A stretch of DNA of 36,596 bases from Dehalococcoidia bacterium (GTDB taxonomy: Bacteria; Chloroflexota; Dehalococcoidia; Dehalococcoidales; UBA2162): positions 5,449 to 42,044 of the forward strand of contig DUFA01000120.1 in the NCBI GenBank assembly GCA_011191975.1, in the 5' to 3' direction. The notes beneath the pieces were generated by a model. The model was not told where the DNA came from. It did no database searches and worked only from the letters and a program-made list of their open reading frames with translations. Numbering within the stretch: the stretch's first letter is position 1; the number at the start of each line of letters is the position of its first letter. Shown one piece after another: positions 24,662 to 32,822 of this stretch. Position numbers and translations under genes: made by a program.

Positions 24662-25003
24662 ATGCACGAATTATCTATCGTAGAATCCCTGCTGGCACTG
24701 GTGCTGGAACACGCCGATAAAGCCGAAGCTGAAAAGGTGGTCGGTGTGAACCTGGTGGTTGGAGAGCTGTCCGGCGTCGTTGATGAAGCGGTTGAGTTTT
24801 ACTGGGATTTCCTGACCAGGGAGACAATCGCGAAGGATTCCAGGATTATCTTCAGGCATGTTTCAGCTAGGTTAAAGTGCCGTAAGTGCGGGGAGGTCTT
24901 TCTTTCCAGCGAAAACGGCTATATCTGTCCAAAATGCAGCGAGCAGCAGGTGGATATAATCGCCGGGCGAGAGCTGTTTATCGAGAGCCTTGAGGTGGAG
25001 TAA
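24662..25003 (+). CDS. hypA: hydrogenase maturation nickel metallochaperone HypA family
   Basis: 113 residues, the standard size. It begins MHELSIVESLL, where His2 is the nickel ligand of HypA. The zinc loop has C73-x2-C76 and C89-x2-C92 (CRKCGEVF ... YICPKC). VVGELSGVVDEAVEFYW is the conserved core. HypA hands nickel to [NiFe]-hydrogenase or urease. No hydrogenase structural or hypB-F gene is in the window, and the neighbour is an SDR, so this is either an orphan chaperone or one that serves another metalloenzyme. No strong ribosome site is visible; coupling to the SDR gene is likely. Confidence 0.9.
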   Translation: MHELSIVESLLALVLEHADKAEAEKVVGVNLVVGELSGVVDEAVEFYWDFLTRETIAKDSRIIFRHVSARLKCRKCGEVFLSSENGYICPKCSEQQVDIIAGRELFIESLEVE

Positions 25004-25029
25004 AACGTCTTCTGTCATTATACTTCAAC

Positions 25030-25206
25030 TGTCATTACGAGGAATCTACCTCAGGCAGATGACGTAGTAATCTATAAAAGGTGGCATCCTGAGGACGACG
25101 AAGGATGACGAAGAATCTCCTCGAGTACTGAAACAAAATCAACGTAAAGAACAGACGTGGGCTATACCACACTGAGATGAGATTCTTCGCTACGCTCGGA
25201 ATGACA
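25030..25206. repeat. MITE-like element with 12-bp terminal inverted repeats
   Basis: TGTCATTACGAG at 25030-25041 and CTCGGAATGACA at 25195-25206 are inverted repeats matching at 11 of 12 positions and bound a 177-bp segment. Inside are copies of the same motif family (GCATCCTGAGG...CGAAGGATGACGAAGAATCTC and GAGATTCTTCGCTACGCTC). There is no coding capacity. It fills much of the ~650-base gene-free gap between hypA and the wHTH/ferredoxin gene. Confidence 0.65.
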
Positions 25207-25364
25207 CAGCAATCGGTTTTTGGAATTACAAGAAAGTGATTATCAATCCGGTCACCAATTAAAGCAGATTCTTATTCCTTCCCCCGACTCCTTGCCCAAT
25301 CAAGCAACCGTTACGCATTTCTAAGAAGCCATACTCTGACTGTAAACAATGCTATTTGTAAGTC

Positions 25365-25395
25365 TCTCCCTTACCCTTTTCAAGGGAAAGGGAGA
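25365..25395. repeat. strong palindromic repeat (14-bp stem, 3-base loop)
   Basis: TCTCCCTTaCCCTT (25365-25378) pairs with AAGGGaAAGGGAGA (25382-25395) with a single A-A mismatch. Elements of this 'CTCCCTT...AAGGGAG' kind occur as dispersed intergenic palindromes in many MAGs. It has no T-tract, so it is classed as a repeat and not as a terminator. Confidence 0.6.
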
Positions 25396-25479
25396 CAAAA
25401 GAGGGATGGGTTGAAGACATTAGAAAAGTAAAAATATCAGCTGAATTATTCAGAAATTAGCTTTGTTAAGACTCTCTGG

Positions 25480-25500
25480 ACCCCGTGTCAAGCACGGGGT
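25480..25500. repeat. palindromic repeat ACCCCGTG/CACGGGGT
   Basis: A perfect 8-bp inverted repeat around TCAAG, of the widespread 'GGACCCCGTGTCAAGCACGGGGT' intergenic family. It lies about 150 bases before the wHTH/ferredoxin gene. Confidence 0.65.
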
Positions 25501-25573
25501 GGTAATGAAGTTGGTTTAAAGGTTAGATCACTAGTTGCGATAAAAAGTGAACCATCAATGACTGAAAAAACCT

Positions 25574-25602
25574 TTGACTTTGGCCGTAAAGTGTAGTAAT
25601 GT
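25574..25602 (+). promoter_or_regulatory. candidate promoter of the wHTH/ferredoxin gene
   Basis: TTGACT (25574-25579, 5 of 6) with a weak -10 TAATGT (25597-25602) after 17 bases, 48 bases before ATG 25651. Confidence 0.3.
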
Positions 25603-25650
25603 AACGTCGATTCAATTATCAGCCAGTTCGAGCTGAGAAGGAGAACAGGA

Positions 25651-26754
25651 ATGACAGAGAAATCATATATCGTTCTGAGAGAGAAACTCGGAGTATGGGA
25701 GTCCGACCGTTTTATGAAAATTCTCGAGGCGATGTTCACTCCCCAGGAAGCCGAAGTCTGTACAGAACTTTTTTCACCGGCAACCTGTACCGAACTGTCC
25801 TTGAGACTTAATGTCGAAGAAGGCAGAATGCAGGAGATACTGGACAAACTGATTGATCGTGGCATGCTTACTAGGGGAAAAACACAGTACGGATTTCATA
25901 CCAGCCTGCTGGCCTTTCACCATGACGCCGTTGCCGATACCGCACCTCACGTAGGTCCACACAGGATACCGGATAATGTAAAGAAGATGTGGGGTGAGTT
26001 CTTCAGGGAAGAATGGTACAAGGAATGGATAGAAAGACAGGAAAAATCTCAGGCGGCTGGCGGACGTAACCTGCCGATATCCCCTTCAATAACCGCCATC
26101 GAACGCAGCCCGAACGTAAGTTTCGATGACCTCTTGCCCGAAGAAAATTTCAAGAAGAAGATCGAGGATGCCAAGCGCAGGATAATCGCTCCCTGTGGCT
26201 GCCGCGTCGTCTGGGGCGTCTGCGATTACCCGTTGATGACCTGTTTCGCCACCTTCGACCGGCCAAGGGGTGAATTCTACCTCAACCAGCCGGGACGCAT
26301 ATTGAAGGAATATACCCTTGCCGAGACTATGGATATTGCCAGGGAAGCCGAGGAAGCCGGACTCGTACACTGGGGCGACTGCTTCTGCTGCGCTTGCTGC
26401 TGTGAGAACCTTTACCCGCTGACAAAGGAACAGAGATTTGACCTTATGACGCCAAATCGATTCGCTGCTATCGTTGATGAAGGTACCTGCGTTGGCTGCC
26501 AGATATGTATAGAGCGTTGTCCGTTCGACGCTATCGAAATGCGTAAAGGCACCGGTTCAAAGAAATACAAAGCTTACGTAAACCTGGATAAATGCAAGGG
26601 CTGCGGCGTCTGCATCCCGTCATGCAACAAGAATGCAATTACCTACCAGATTGTCAGACCGCCCGAATACATCACCAGCCAGAGACCGCCTGTTTCGTCA
26701 AATGGTAAACCTGTTCGAACCGTGCCTGTCTGGGGCTTTTACGAACTCAAATAA
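25651..26754 (+). CDS. winged-helix N-terminus, Cys-rich middle and C-terminal dicluster ferredoxin
   Basis: 367 residues. The start is ATG 25651 behind GAAGGAGAA. Residues ~20-90 look like a MarR-type winged helix ([19 protein letters not shown], then [12 protein letters not shown]). The middle carries APCGCR (C182, C184), CDYPLMTC and the dense cluster C244-x-C-C-x-C-C-C251 (CFCCACCC). The C-terminus is a 2[4Fe-4S] ferredoxin: C280, C283, C286, C290-P and C315, C318, C321, C325. Related Fe-S proteins with this layout are common in anaerobes and of unknown role. Whether the helix domain binds DNA or protein is unknown. The alcohol dehydrogenase gene begins 21 bases after its stop, so electron transfer in that pathway or redox sensing are both conceivable. 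Confidence 0.82.
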   Translation: MTEKSYIVLREKLGVWESDRFMKILEAMFTPQEAEVCTELFSPATCTELSLRLNVEEGRMQEILDKLIDRGMLTRGKTQYGFHTSLLAFHHDAVADTAPHVGPHRIPDNVKKMWGEFFREEWYKEWIERQEKSQAAGGRNLPISPSITAIERSPNVSFDDLLPEENFKKKIEDAKRRIIAPCGCRVVWGVCDYPLMTCFATFDRPRGEFYLNQPGRILKEYTLAETMDIAREAEEAGLVHWGDCFCCACCCENLYPLTKEQRFDLMTPNRFAAIVDEGTCVGCQICIERCPFDAIEMRKGTGSKKYKAYVNLDKCKGCGVCIPSCNKNAITYQIVRPPEYITSQRPPVSSNGKPVRTVPVWGFYELK

Positions 26755-26774
26755 ACATATTTTTAGGAGATGGC

Positions 26775-27806
26775 ATGAAAGCCCTGGTACTCGAAGAAGC
26801 TGGTAAGATATCTCTTCGCGACATCGATATTCAGGAGATGCTCGGATCGGATGATGTCCGTATAAAGATACACAGCGTCGGAATATGCGGCAGCGATGTT
26901 CATTACTACCAGTTCGGTAAGATCGGTAATTTCGTGGTTACTGAACCGATGGTGCTTGGTCATGAAGCATCCGGCATCGTTATGGAAGTCGGCTCCAGTG
27001 TAAAAGACCTGAAACCGGGCGACCGTGTCTGTATGGAACCGGGCATCCCCGAACCGAACAGCAAAGCCGTTATGCTTGGGATGTATAACCTCGATCCGGC
27101 TGTCAGGTTCTGGGCAACACCGCCGATTCATGGATGTCTCAGGGAAACGGTTGTCCATCCCGCCCGGTTCGTATTCAAACTGCCCGAAAACGTTAGTTAC
27201 AACGAAGGAGCGATGGCTGAACCGCTGTCCGTCGGACTGCAGGCAGTGAAAAAAGCCGGCATCAAACCCGGAGATACGGCGCTTGTCACCGGCTGCGGCA
27301 CGATCGGTCTTGTTACAGCCATGTCTGCCCTGGCAGGCGGCTGCAGCAAAGTAATTATCACCGATGTCATCCAGGAAAAGCTGGACATCGCGTCGGAATA
27401 TGGCATTACACCAGTTAATGTTACGAAACAGAATGTAGTCGATAAGGTTAACGAATTAACGGGTGGATGGGGCGTGGATATCATTTTCGAAGCCAGCGGT
27501 AATGAATCGGCTATCGCGAATATTTTCGATCCCCTGTGCCCCAGCGGCACCGTCGTCTTTATCGGCATGCCGGTTCAGCCAGTACCGGTAGACATCGTCG
27601 CCGCCCAGGCCAAGGAAGCGGTCATCAAGACTATATTCCGTTACGCCCACGTCTATCCACGGGCGCTTGAACTCATGGCATCGGGAAAGATCGATGTAAA
27701 ACCGTTAATCACGGATATTTATAAATTCGAGGACGGCGTGAAGGCTTTCGAATACGCAGCTAATCCGAGACCCACGTCAGTTAAGGTAATGATAGAAATG
27801 GAATAA
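26775..27806 (+). CDS. zinc-dependent alcohol/polyol dehydrogenase (sorbitol/threonine DH type, MDR family)
   Basis: 343 residues. ATG 26775 lies behind TTAGGAGA. Catalytic zinc ligands are visible: C38 ([10 protein letters not shown]), H63-E64 (LGHEASGIV) and the later [12 protein letters not shown]. The NAD site is [10 protein letters not shown], ending in ITDVIQEK with an acidic residue for NAD. The four-cysteine structural-zinc lobe common in this family is missing: the segment after MEPG reads [18 protein letters not shown], with no cysteine, as in sheep sorbitol dehydrogenase. The sequence fits oxidation of a polyol such as sorbitol or xylitol to a ketose. It faces the SDR gene tail to tail with 3 bases between the stops. 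Confidence 0.9.
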   Translation: MKALVLEEAGKISLRDIDIQEMLGSDDVRIKIHSVGICGSDVHYYQFGKIGNFVVTEPMVLGHEASGIVMEVGSSVKDLKPGDRVCMEPGIPEPNSKAVMLGMYNLDPAVRFWATPPIHGCLRETVVHPARFVFKLPENVSYNEGAMAEPLSVGLQAVKKAGIKPGDTALVTGCGTIGLVTAMSALAGGCSKVIITDVIQEKLDIASEYGITPVNVTKQNVVDKVNELTGGWGVDIIFEASGNESAIANIFDPLCPSGTVVFIGMPVQPVPVDIVAAQAKEAVIKTIFRYAHVYPRALELMASGKIDVKPLITDIYKFEDGVKAFEYAANPRPTSVKVMIEME

Positions 27807-27809
27807 TTT

Positions 27810-28577
27810 CTAGCGTATCGTGTACCCTCCATCTATTATCAGGTCGTGACCGATCATATAACTGGAAGCGTCGGACGCAAGGAAAAGCAGAGCTCCACGC
27901 AGTTCCTCCGGTTTGCCGAGTCTGCCAAGCGGCGTGATGGCTTCCCATTCCGGGAACAGGTGCGACATCGATGAGAGTGTCATCTCTGTTTTCATATAGC
28001 CGGGACTGAGTGCGTTGACGCGGATACCGTATTCAGCCCACTCCAGAGCCATCGATTTCGTCAGCATGGCTACGCCTGCCTTGGAGGAGTTATATACTGC
28101 CTGCTTTTGCGGCACGTTGACGGCATGACCGGATATGGATGCCAGGTTGATAATACTACCGCTTCGCTGTGGAATCATTATCCTGGCTGCCGCCTGCGAA
28201 CAGAGGAATACTCCCTTCATGTTCGTATCGATAATATTGTCCCATTCATCTTCAGGCATTTCTTCCAGCGGCATCTGGAAGCTGACACCGGCGTTATTCA
28301 CGCAGATATCCAGTCGTCCGAATTCCTTGGCGGTTTTCGAAAACGCGTTATCGACTTCGTCTTTTTTCGAAACATCTGCCTGGTACGCCAGTGCCTTTAC
28401 TCCCATCTTACTTATCTCATCCGCTACTTCTTCAAGTCCCTCGATATGAAGTCCGACCAGTGAAACATCGCAACCGGCTTCAGCCAGCGTCAATGCCAGC
28501 ACTTTACCGATTCCCCTTGCTGAGCCTGTCACCAGGGCTTTCCTGCCCGAAATATCAAAGATATCCATAACACTCAT
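27810..28577 (-). CDS. short-chain dehydrogenase (gluconate 5-dehydrogenase/FabG-like)
   Basis: 255 residues. ATG 28577 is preceded by AAGGAAA. The cofactor motif is TGSARGIG (17-24), NNAGVSF is at 94-100, the catalytic residues are S147, Y162 and K166 (YNSSK), and the C-terminus carries the usual DGGYTIR. It is last in a minus-strand run behind the TIM-barrel epimerase (14 bases) and the fucose-isomerase-like gene. Its sequence style matches sugar and polyol SDRs such as gluconate 5-dehydrogenase. The context supports a sugar or sugar-acid substrate; the exact one is unknown. Confidence 0.9.
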   Translation of the reverse strand: MSVMDIFDISGRKALVTGSARGIGKVLALTLAEAGCDVSLVGLHIEGLEEVADEISKMGVKALAYQADVSKKDEVDNAFSKTAKEFGRLDICVNNAGVSFQMPLEEMPEDEWDNIIDTNMKGVFLCSQAAARIMIPQRSGSIINLASISGHAVNVPQKQAVYNSSKAGVAMLTKSMALEWAEYGIRVNALSPGYMKTEMTLSSMSHLFPEWEAITPLGRLGKPEELRGALLFLASDASSYMIGHDLIIDGGYTIR

Positions 28578-28591
28578 TTTTGTATTTCCTT

Positions 28592-29449
28592 TTACGCCAG
28601 GCTTTTCTCGATTTCCTTCAGGTTTTTAAGACCCTGTACAGCGAGTTCTTCACCGGTATCGGCAAAATTCCGCCAGATGGCGCAGAGCCGGTTTAACTCC
28701 TCGAAACCGGGATCGAAGGACTCGATAGATAGAGGTCCGTCATAATCGATATTTTTCAAAGCAGTGAAGAACTCTCGCCATGGCACAAGACCTGTACCAG
28801 GAATTCCCCGGTTGTTCTCGCAGACATGCACATATCCCAGGTATTCCTTGCCGCAGATATTCACGGCATCGGTGAAGCTCATTTCTTCGCGTATCATATG
28901 GAATGCATCGAGGAGTATTTTCATATTACCGGTACCGACTTCCTTACAATACTTTACTGCATCCTCAGCTATATTGAGGAAATGGGTTTCAAATCGGTTT
29001 ACCGGCTCAACCGCCAGAATGATATCGCCTTTACTCTTTGCGTACTCAGCGGCTTCCCGCATATTTTCTACCGACCATCTCCATTCTTCTTCGGTACGCG
29101 GTTTACCCGTAATATATCCCCAGGAGGCGTATATGACACCGGCGATAATCTTCGACCCTATCTCGACGTTAATATCCACCATCTTCTTCAGTGTGTTCAG
29201 CCCCTGTTTTCTGATTTCCGGGTCCGGATGGATAATATTCGAATCTTGGGGCATACCAATGGTCGTCACTACCTCGATTCCGATTTCCTTTATCTGGTCA
29301 CTTACTTTCTCTGCTGGAAACCGTTCGGGATGGGCAACGTTGATATCAAGAACATCGAAGCCCAGCTCTTTTGCTTTTTCTATAAGCGGCAGGTCTTTTT
29401 CGGTAAAATCTTCGGTCCATATCAGTGAAGCTACCCCAAATCTAAACAT
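28592..29449 (-). CDS. sugar phosphate isomerase/epimerase, tagatose/psicose 3-epimerase-like TIM barrel
   Basis: 285 residues, close to D-tagatose 3-epimerase length. It is preceded by AGGAGG just before ATG 29449. Active-site positions of this family are visible: E148 in LAVEPVNRFETH, D181 and H184 in LLDAFHM, H208 in YVHVCENNRGIPGTG, and E243 in SIESFDP. The two glutamates and the Asp/His pair bind Mn or Mg and move the proton at C3 of a ketose. The hallmark ENNRGIPGTG is well kept, so free-ketose or ketose-phosphate epimerisation is the best call; xylose-isomerase-like aldose/ketose conversion is the alternative. It is in an operon with the flanking minus-strand genes. Confidence 0.87.
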   Translation of the reverse strand: MFRFGVASLIWTEDFTEKDLPLIEKAKELGFDVLDINVAHPERFPAEKVSDQIKEIGIEVVTTIGMPQDSNIIHPDPEIRKQGLNTLKKMVDINVEIGSKIIAGVIYASWGYITGKPRTEEEWRWSVENMREAAEYAKSKGDIILAVEPVNRFETHFLNIAEDAVKYCKEVGTGNMKILLDAFHMIREEMSFTDAVNICGKEYLGYVHVCENNRGIPGTGLVPWREFFTALKNIDYDGPLSIESFDPGFEELNRLCAIWRNFADTGEELAVQGLKNLKEIEKSLA

Positions 29450-29473
29450 ATTTCCTCCTGTGTTTATTTAATT

Positions 29474-30874
29474 CTATACAATTACCGGTTCTATCCCAAG
29501 GTACATACAGGCATCGGCAATCGGTTCCAGGTAATCACCGTGTATCATGCTGGCATGATGAACAAATCCTTCATATATTAGTGTGCTGTATAAATCATCC
29601 AGATCCTCGACCTTTATCCAGCTCCAGGAGCCTCTCAGGTCCTGGTCTGCATGAACCGATTCACCGGTTGTTATCAGCATCTTGAAGTCACCGTTTTGTT
29701 CCTGAAGACGGCAGAACGTCACCGTTCCTTCCTTCAACTGGAATTCTGCCGTACCCTGTGAACGGTCAACACCAAGACTTACACCCAGTACACTCTGGTA
29801 CCTGATTTTTACCTGCTCCGGATCACAGGCCAGCGATGGCGGAGCGTTTCCGCAGTGCCAGCCAAGGAAGGTATCTTGCTCCTCCTGGTGTTTTATTGTC
29901 CAGTCGATGAAATGCGGTGCAACTTTACCCATCGATGCGAGATACTGGATCAACATGGTAAGGGCGCCGTAAACATCGACTTCGCAGGAGGTCATGATAC
30001 CTTTATCGGTCAGCCTACCCATGGCATAACATGGAGAAATACCGTATACTTCCTGCATTGCCGTCCAGCACTGTACTCCTATTGCGGATAATTTCTTTTC
30101 ACCGGCAAACCTGGCAAGAGAATATTCAAGCCCGGCAATCTTTCCAAGCACCTCATCTGATATCTCTGACAGATTCGCCTGATTTTTCATCTCGTTCATC
30201 AGTACCTGAATTGCGTTTTCATTTTCCCCTTTGGGATCGGCTATTTTCATAATATCCGGCAAGGAAGCGGGGACAATCCTTTGTTGAAACTGCCGCATCA
30301 TCTCATCTTCGTTGAAAATGCATGTCTCGAACCGTTCCGGTCGCGGTCCGACTATTCCCACCCTCGCACCAATAAATCCTTTACAAATATAACAGGTCTT
30401 TATAAAATTACCCAGTCTCGACTGAAATTCCTCTTCCTCCGGAAAAACCAGTCCTCCGAATGTAAACGGTATCTGCCTGCGGTGGAGTCCGGATGAGATA
30501 GACAGGGTGCCGCAAAATGAATCGGACCGTCTTCCTCCTTCATCGGTAAATTCGCCTTCTTTCGTGCCGAAAAGCATAATCGGTAATTCCTGGAACACCG
30601 TCGCGACTGCAAGTGCTGAAACTTCATCTCCAAATGTCATGGTACCGATTACCAGACCATCAATCCCATTTTCTGAAAATAACTGAATAACCTTTTCGGC
30701 TTCATCGTCATCCCTGATGCATCCTCCTATAGTTAGTTCTTCGTCAGGAACAACAATATCCATCTCGGGAAAATCATAGAATACGTCAAGGCATCGTTTT
30801 CTCATATGTGCTGCCCACTCCTCATCGAACGGTTCCCGGTGTGCCGGTACAAATCCGATCCGTATCTTTTCCAT
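29474..30874 (-). CDS. L-fucose/L-arabinose isomerase-like protein
   Basis: 466 residues. ATG 30874 is chosen with GAGG about 10 bases ahead; two GTG codons at 30880 and 30883 are alternatives. The N-terminal two-thirds is a Rossmann-like fold (IRIGFVPAHREPF, DGLVIGTMTFGDE, ARVGIVGPRPERF). The isomerase C-terminal region has E298 in TSCEVDVYGALTM, matching the metal-binding glutamate of fucose isomerase. Further acidic and His residues (HFIDW, GWHCGN, VHHASMIHGDYL) may complete the site. It is shorter than FucI (~590), like the many uncharacterised members. It probably interconverts an aldose and a ketose. It heads the minus-strand sugar operon, divergent from the selenoprotein gene. Confidence 0.8.
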   Translation of the reverse strand: MEKIRIGFVPAHREPFDEEWAAHMRKRCLDVFYDFPEMDIVVPDEELTIGGCIRDDDEAEKVIQLFSENGIDGLVIGTMTFGDEVSALAVATVFQELPIMLFGTKEGEFTDEGGRRSDSFCGTLSISSGLHRRQIPFTFGGLVFPEEEEFQSRLGNFIKTCYICKGFIGARVGIVGPRPERFETCIFNEDEMMRQFQQRIVPASLPDIMKIADPKGENENAIQVLMNEMKNQANLSEISDEVLGKIAGLEYSLARFAGEKKLSAIGVQCWTAMQEVYGISPCYAMGRLTDKGIMTSCEVDVYGALTMLIQYLASMGKVAPHFIDWTIKHQEEQDTFLGWHCGNAPPSLACDPEQVKIRYQSVLGVSLGVDRSQGTAEFQLKEGTVTFCRLQEQNGDFKMLITTGESVHADQDLRGSWSWIKVEDLDDLYSTLIYEGFVHHASMIHGDYLEPIADACMYLGIEPVIV

Positions 30875-30958
30875 TTTCACCACACCTCGTTTGTGTTCTC
30901 TTTCCGGTTATGATAAATAGTCAGAGGTTCCATGTCAATGCATGGGGTATAGATAACA

Positions 30959-30988
30959 TTGTAGCGAAAGCTCTGAACGTTATATAAT
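30959..30988 (+). promoter_or_regulatory. candidate promoter of the selenoprotein/transketolase run
   Basis: A perfect TATAAT at 30983-30988 has TTGTAG (3 of 6) 18 bases upstream. It lies in the ~180-base divergent gap, 70 bases before ATG 31058. Confidence 0.35.
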
Positions 30989-31057
30989 TACCAGTAAATA
31001 ACGGGCTTACTTCACCAACACCACATTTCCGTTCATTTCATAAAAATGGAGGTAATC

Positions 31058-32773
31058 ATGGCAAAAGAAGTGCTTTTTTCCGTAGTGAGTCCTGAAGCTG
31101 AAAGGTACAAGCTTGCCCCGGATGAGCCACCCCCCGGATTCCCCGGACCGGCAGGAGCTTTCAGATTCGATCCCGGTTCTATCACCTACGCCGAACGGCT
31201 TGATACATTGGACAACAAGACTATATACCTGGTGGATATCGGATTTGGAGGTGGTTATAACTTTATGCTGGAAGTGCAGAGATGGTTCAACGACCATATG
31301 CCTTCCGTTACCACCATACCGCGTAAAAAACCCGGCCATGTATTTTCCGATGACAATAACGAACTCTGGGAAGAGGTAAAAGAAAAAGGGGACGCCGTCA
31401 TCCTCGGCGTTGCCGGCTGACCGGGCTGTGTCGCGGCAGTTGCCGGCGGCGGAGTCAACCTGGAACAGAATTACGGCATTCCTGTAGCTCCTATATCAGC
31501 ATATACAATGGAAGCGGTTGCCAAGGCAGATCCGAGGGCGATCGCATTACCAATCATTTACACTCCCGATCCTGTTATCGGAATGTCACCCGACACCCTC
31601 TACAAAAAACTTCTCGAAGGGAATGACCCGGAAACCGGAAGACCGGTTATCGATGAAATTCTTGATGTCTTGACCAAACCTCAGAAAAAGAAGAAGAACG
31701 GCTCGAAGCCATCTACTGAACCTGCGTTCCCGAAAGAGATAAAACCGGATACCGAAGATAACCTGCAGCAGGCATTCTATAACAGGGGATGGACAGACGG
31801 GCTGCCGATCATTCTCCCCACCGAAGAACGGGTCCAAAAAATGCTGACCGGCACCAAGCATTCACCTGATGAGGAGGTTGGACAAGCCTACGATCACGAC
31901 CATCATGAGATCATCAAGTATACCGTCCGTGACATCGCTGTAGCAGCAGTGATGGCTGGTGCAAAGCCGGAGTACTTTCCGGTTATCCTTACAATAGCAT
32001 CGATGAGACAGTCATCAATCGTTCCTTCCACGACAGCTTTCGGTAGTATGATTCTTGTAAACGGTCCTATTCGTAATGAATTAAAGATGAACTCCGGCAT
32101 TGCAGCGTTCAGTCCGATAAACCAGGCGAATTCGGTGATAGGAAGAGCCTGGACACTGATGAGCATCTGCTGGGGATACGCTAGGATAAAGAGGACTCTC
32201 TGGAGTTCCCAGGGCTGCAATGAGTTATACAACAACATGTGTATTGCCGAGAATGAGGAACGAAGTCCCTGGACACCTTTTCACGTCGATAAAGGATATA
32301 AGCCCGAGGAAAGCGTCATCAGTCTGTTCAGAGGCTGGGCGATGGTCAACAGCATTGGATGCGCGGCAAATCGTCCTTTGCACGAGGAACTCAGCCGGCA
32401 ATACACGGCTATACCACCACTCGGTTCACGGGCTACCATTGTAATGGATCCCCTTGTCGCCCGGAATCTAAAAGATAACGAGGGATTCGAGACAAAGATG
32501 GACTACTGCAGGCACCTCTCCGAGAATATCAGAATAAAAGCCGAAGATTACTGGAAGACCGACCATATCGATATGCTGGTTTCATCCGAAGCTGCTAGAG
32601 GTGTGGAGCCATTCGCAACCTGGAAAGCTTTACCGGATGACGCCTTATTCGCTCCGTTCCATATGCCCGAGAACATTAATCTTATTGTCGTCGGTGGTGA
32701 AACAAGCCCGTTATGGAAGGCTTCCGAATACGGATATTCGGGTAGCGCATCGGTTGACAAGTGGAGAGTTTAA
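31058..32773 (+). CDS. probable selenoprotein: UGSC-like domain with UPGC motif fused to a C-terminal DGLP-type domain
   Basis: One reading frame of 571 residues if the TGA at 31418-31420 is read as selenocysteine (U121). ATG 31058 is chosen over 31046 because GGAGG lies 5 bases ahead. Residues 1-205 look like the UGSC-like family: VDIGFGGGYNFMLEVQRWF, then GDAVILGVAG-U-PGCVAAVAGGGV, then GIPVAPISAYTMEAVAK. Strands and glycine turns run straight through the TGA. A Lys-rich linker (about 205-235, QKKKKNGSK) leads to a second domain opening NRGWTDGLPIILPTEERV and containing SMRQSSIVPSTTAFGSMILVNGP. That domain is conserved but of unknown function. U121 and C124 would form a UxxC redox pair. TGA is a normal stop in other genes here (e.g. 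etfA). The split transketolase follows 49 bases later. Confidence 0.8.
31418..31446 (+). promoter_or_regulatory. UGA recoding site with putative bacterial SECIS hairpin
   Basis: The UGA is followed directly by a GC-rich stretch that can fold in two ways. In one, CCGG-g-CTG (31421-31428) pairs with CAG-ttg-CCGG (31437-31446) around an 8-base G-containing loop. In the other, CGGC-AGTT-GCCG (31434-31445) has its loop 18-21 bases after the UGA, near the usual distance for a bacterial SECIS. Folding energies were not computed. Confidence 0.5.
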
Positions 32774-32822
32774 GATACATTAAGGTAAGTATAATTTTAA
32801 AGAATGAAAAAGGAGGTATTGA

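Noticed and set aside
28764-29471. 235-codon plus-strand open frame
   Set aside because: Antisense to the TIM-barrel epimerase gene with its intact active-site motifs; Ser/Ile-rich composition is typical of a shadow frame.
31046-31420. Reading this as a complete 124-residue protein ending at TGA, with a separate gene starting at ATG 31508
   Set aside because: The second part is in the same frame, has no ribosome site before 31508, and codes sensible sequence (PGCVAAVAGGGV...) right from the TGA.
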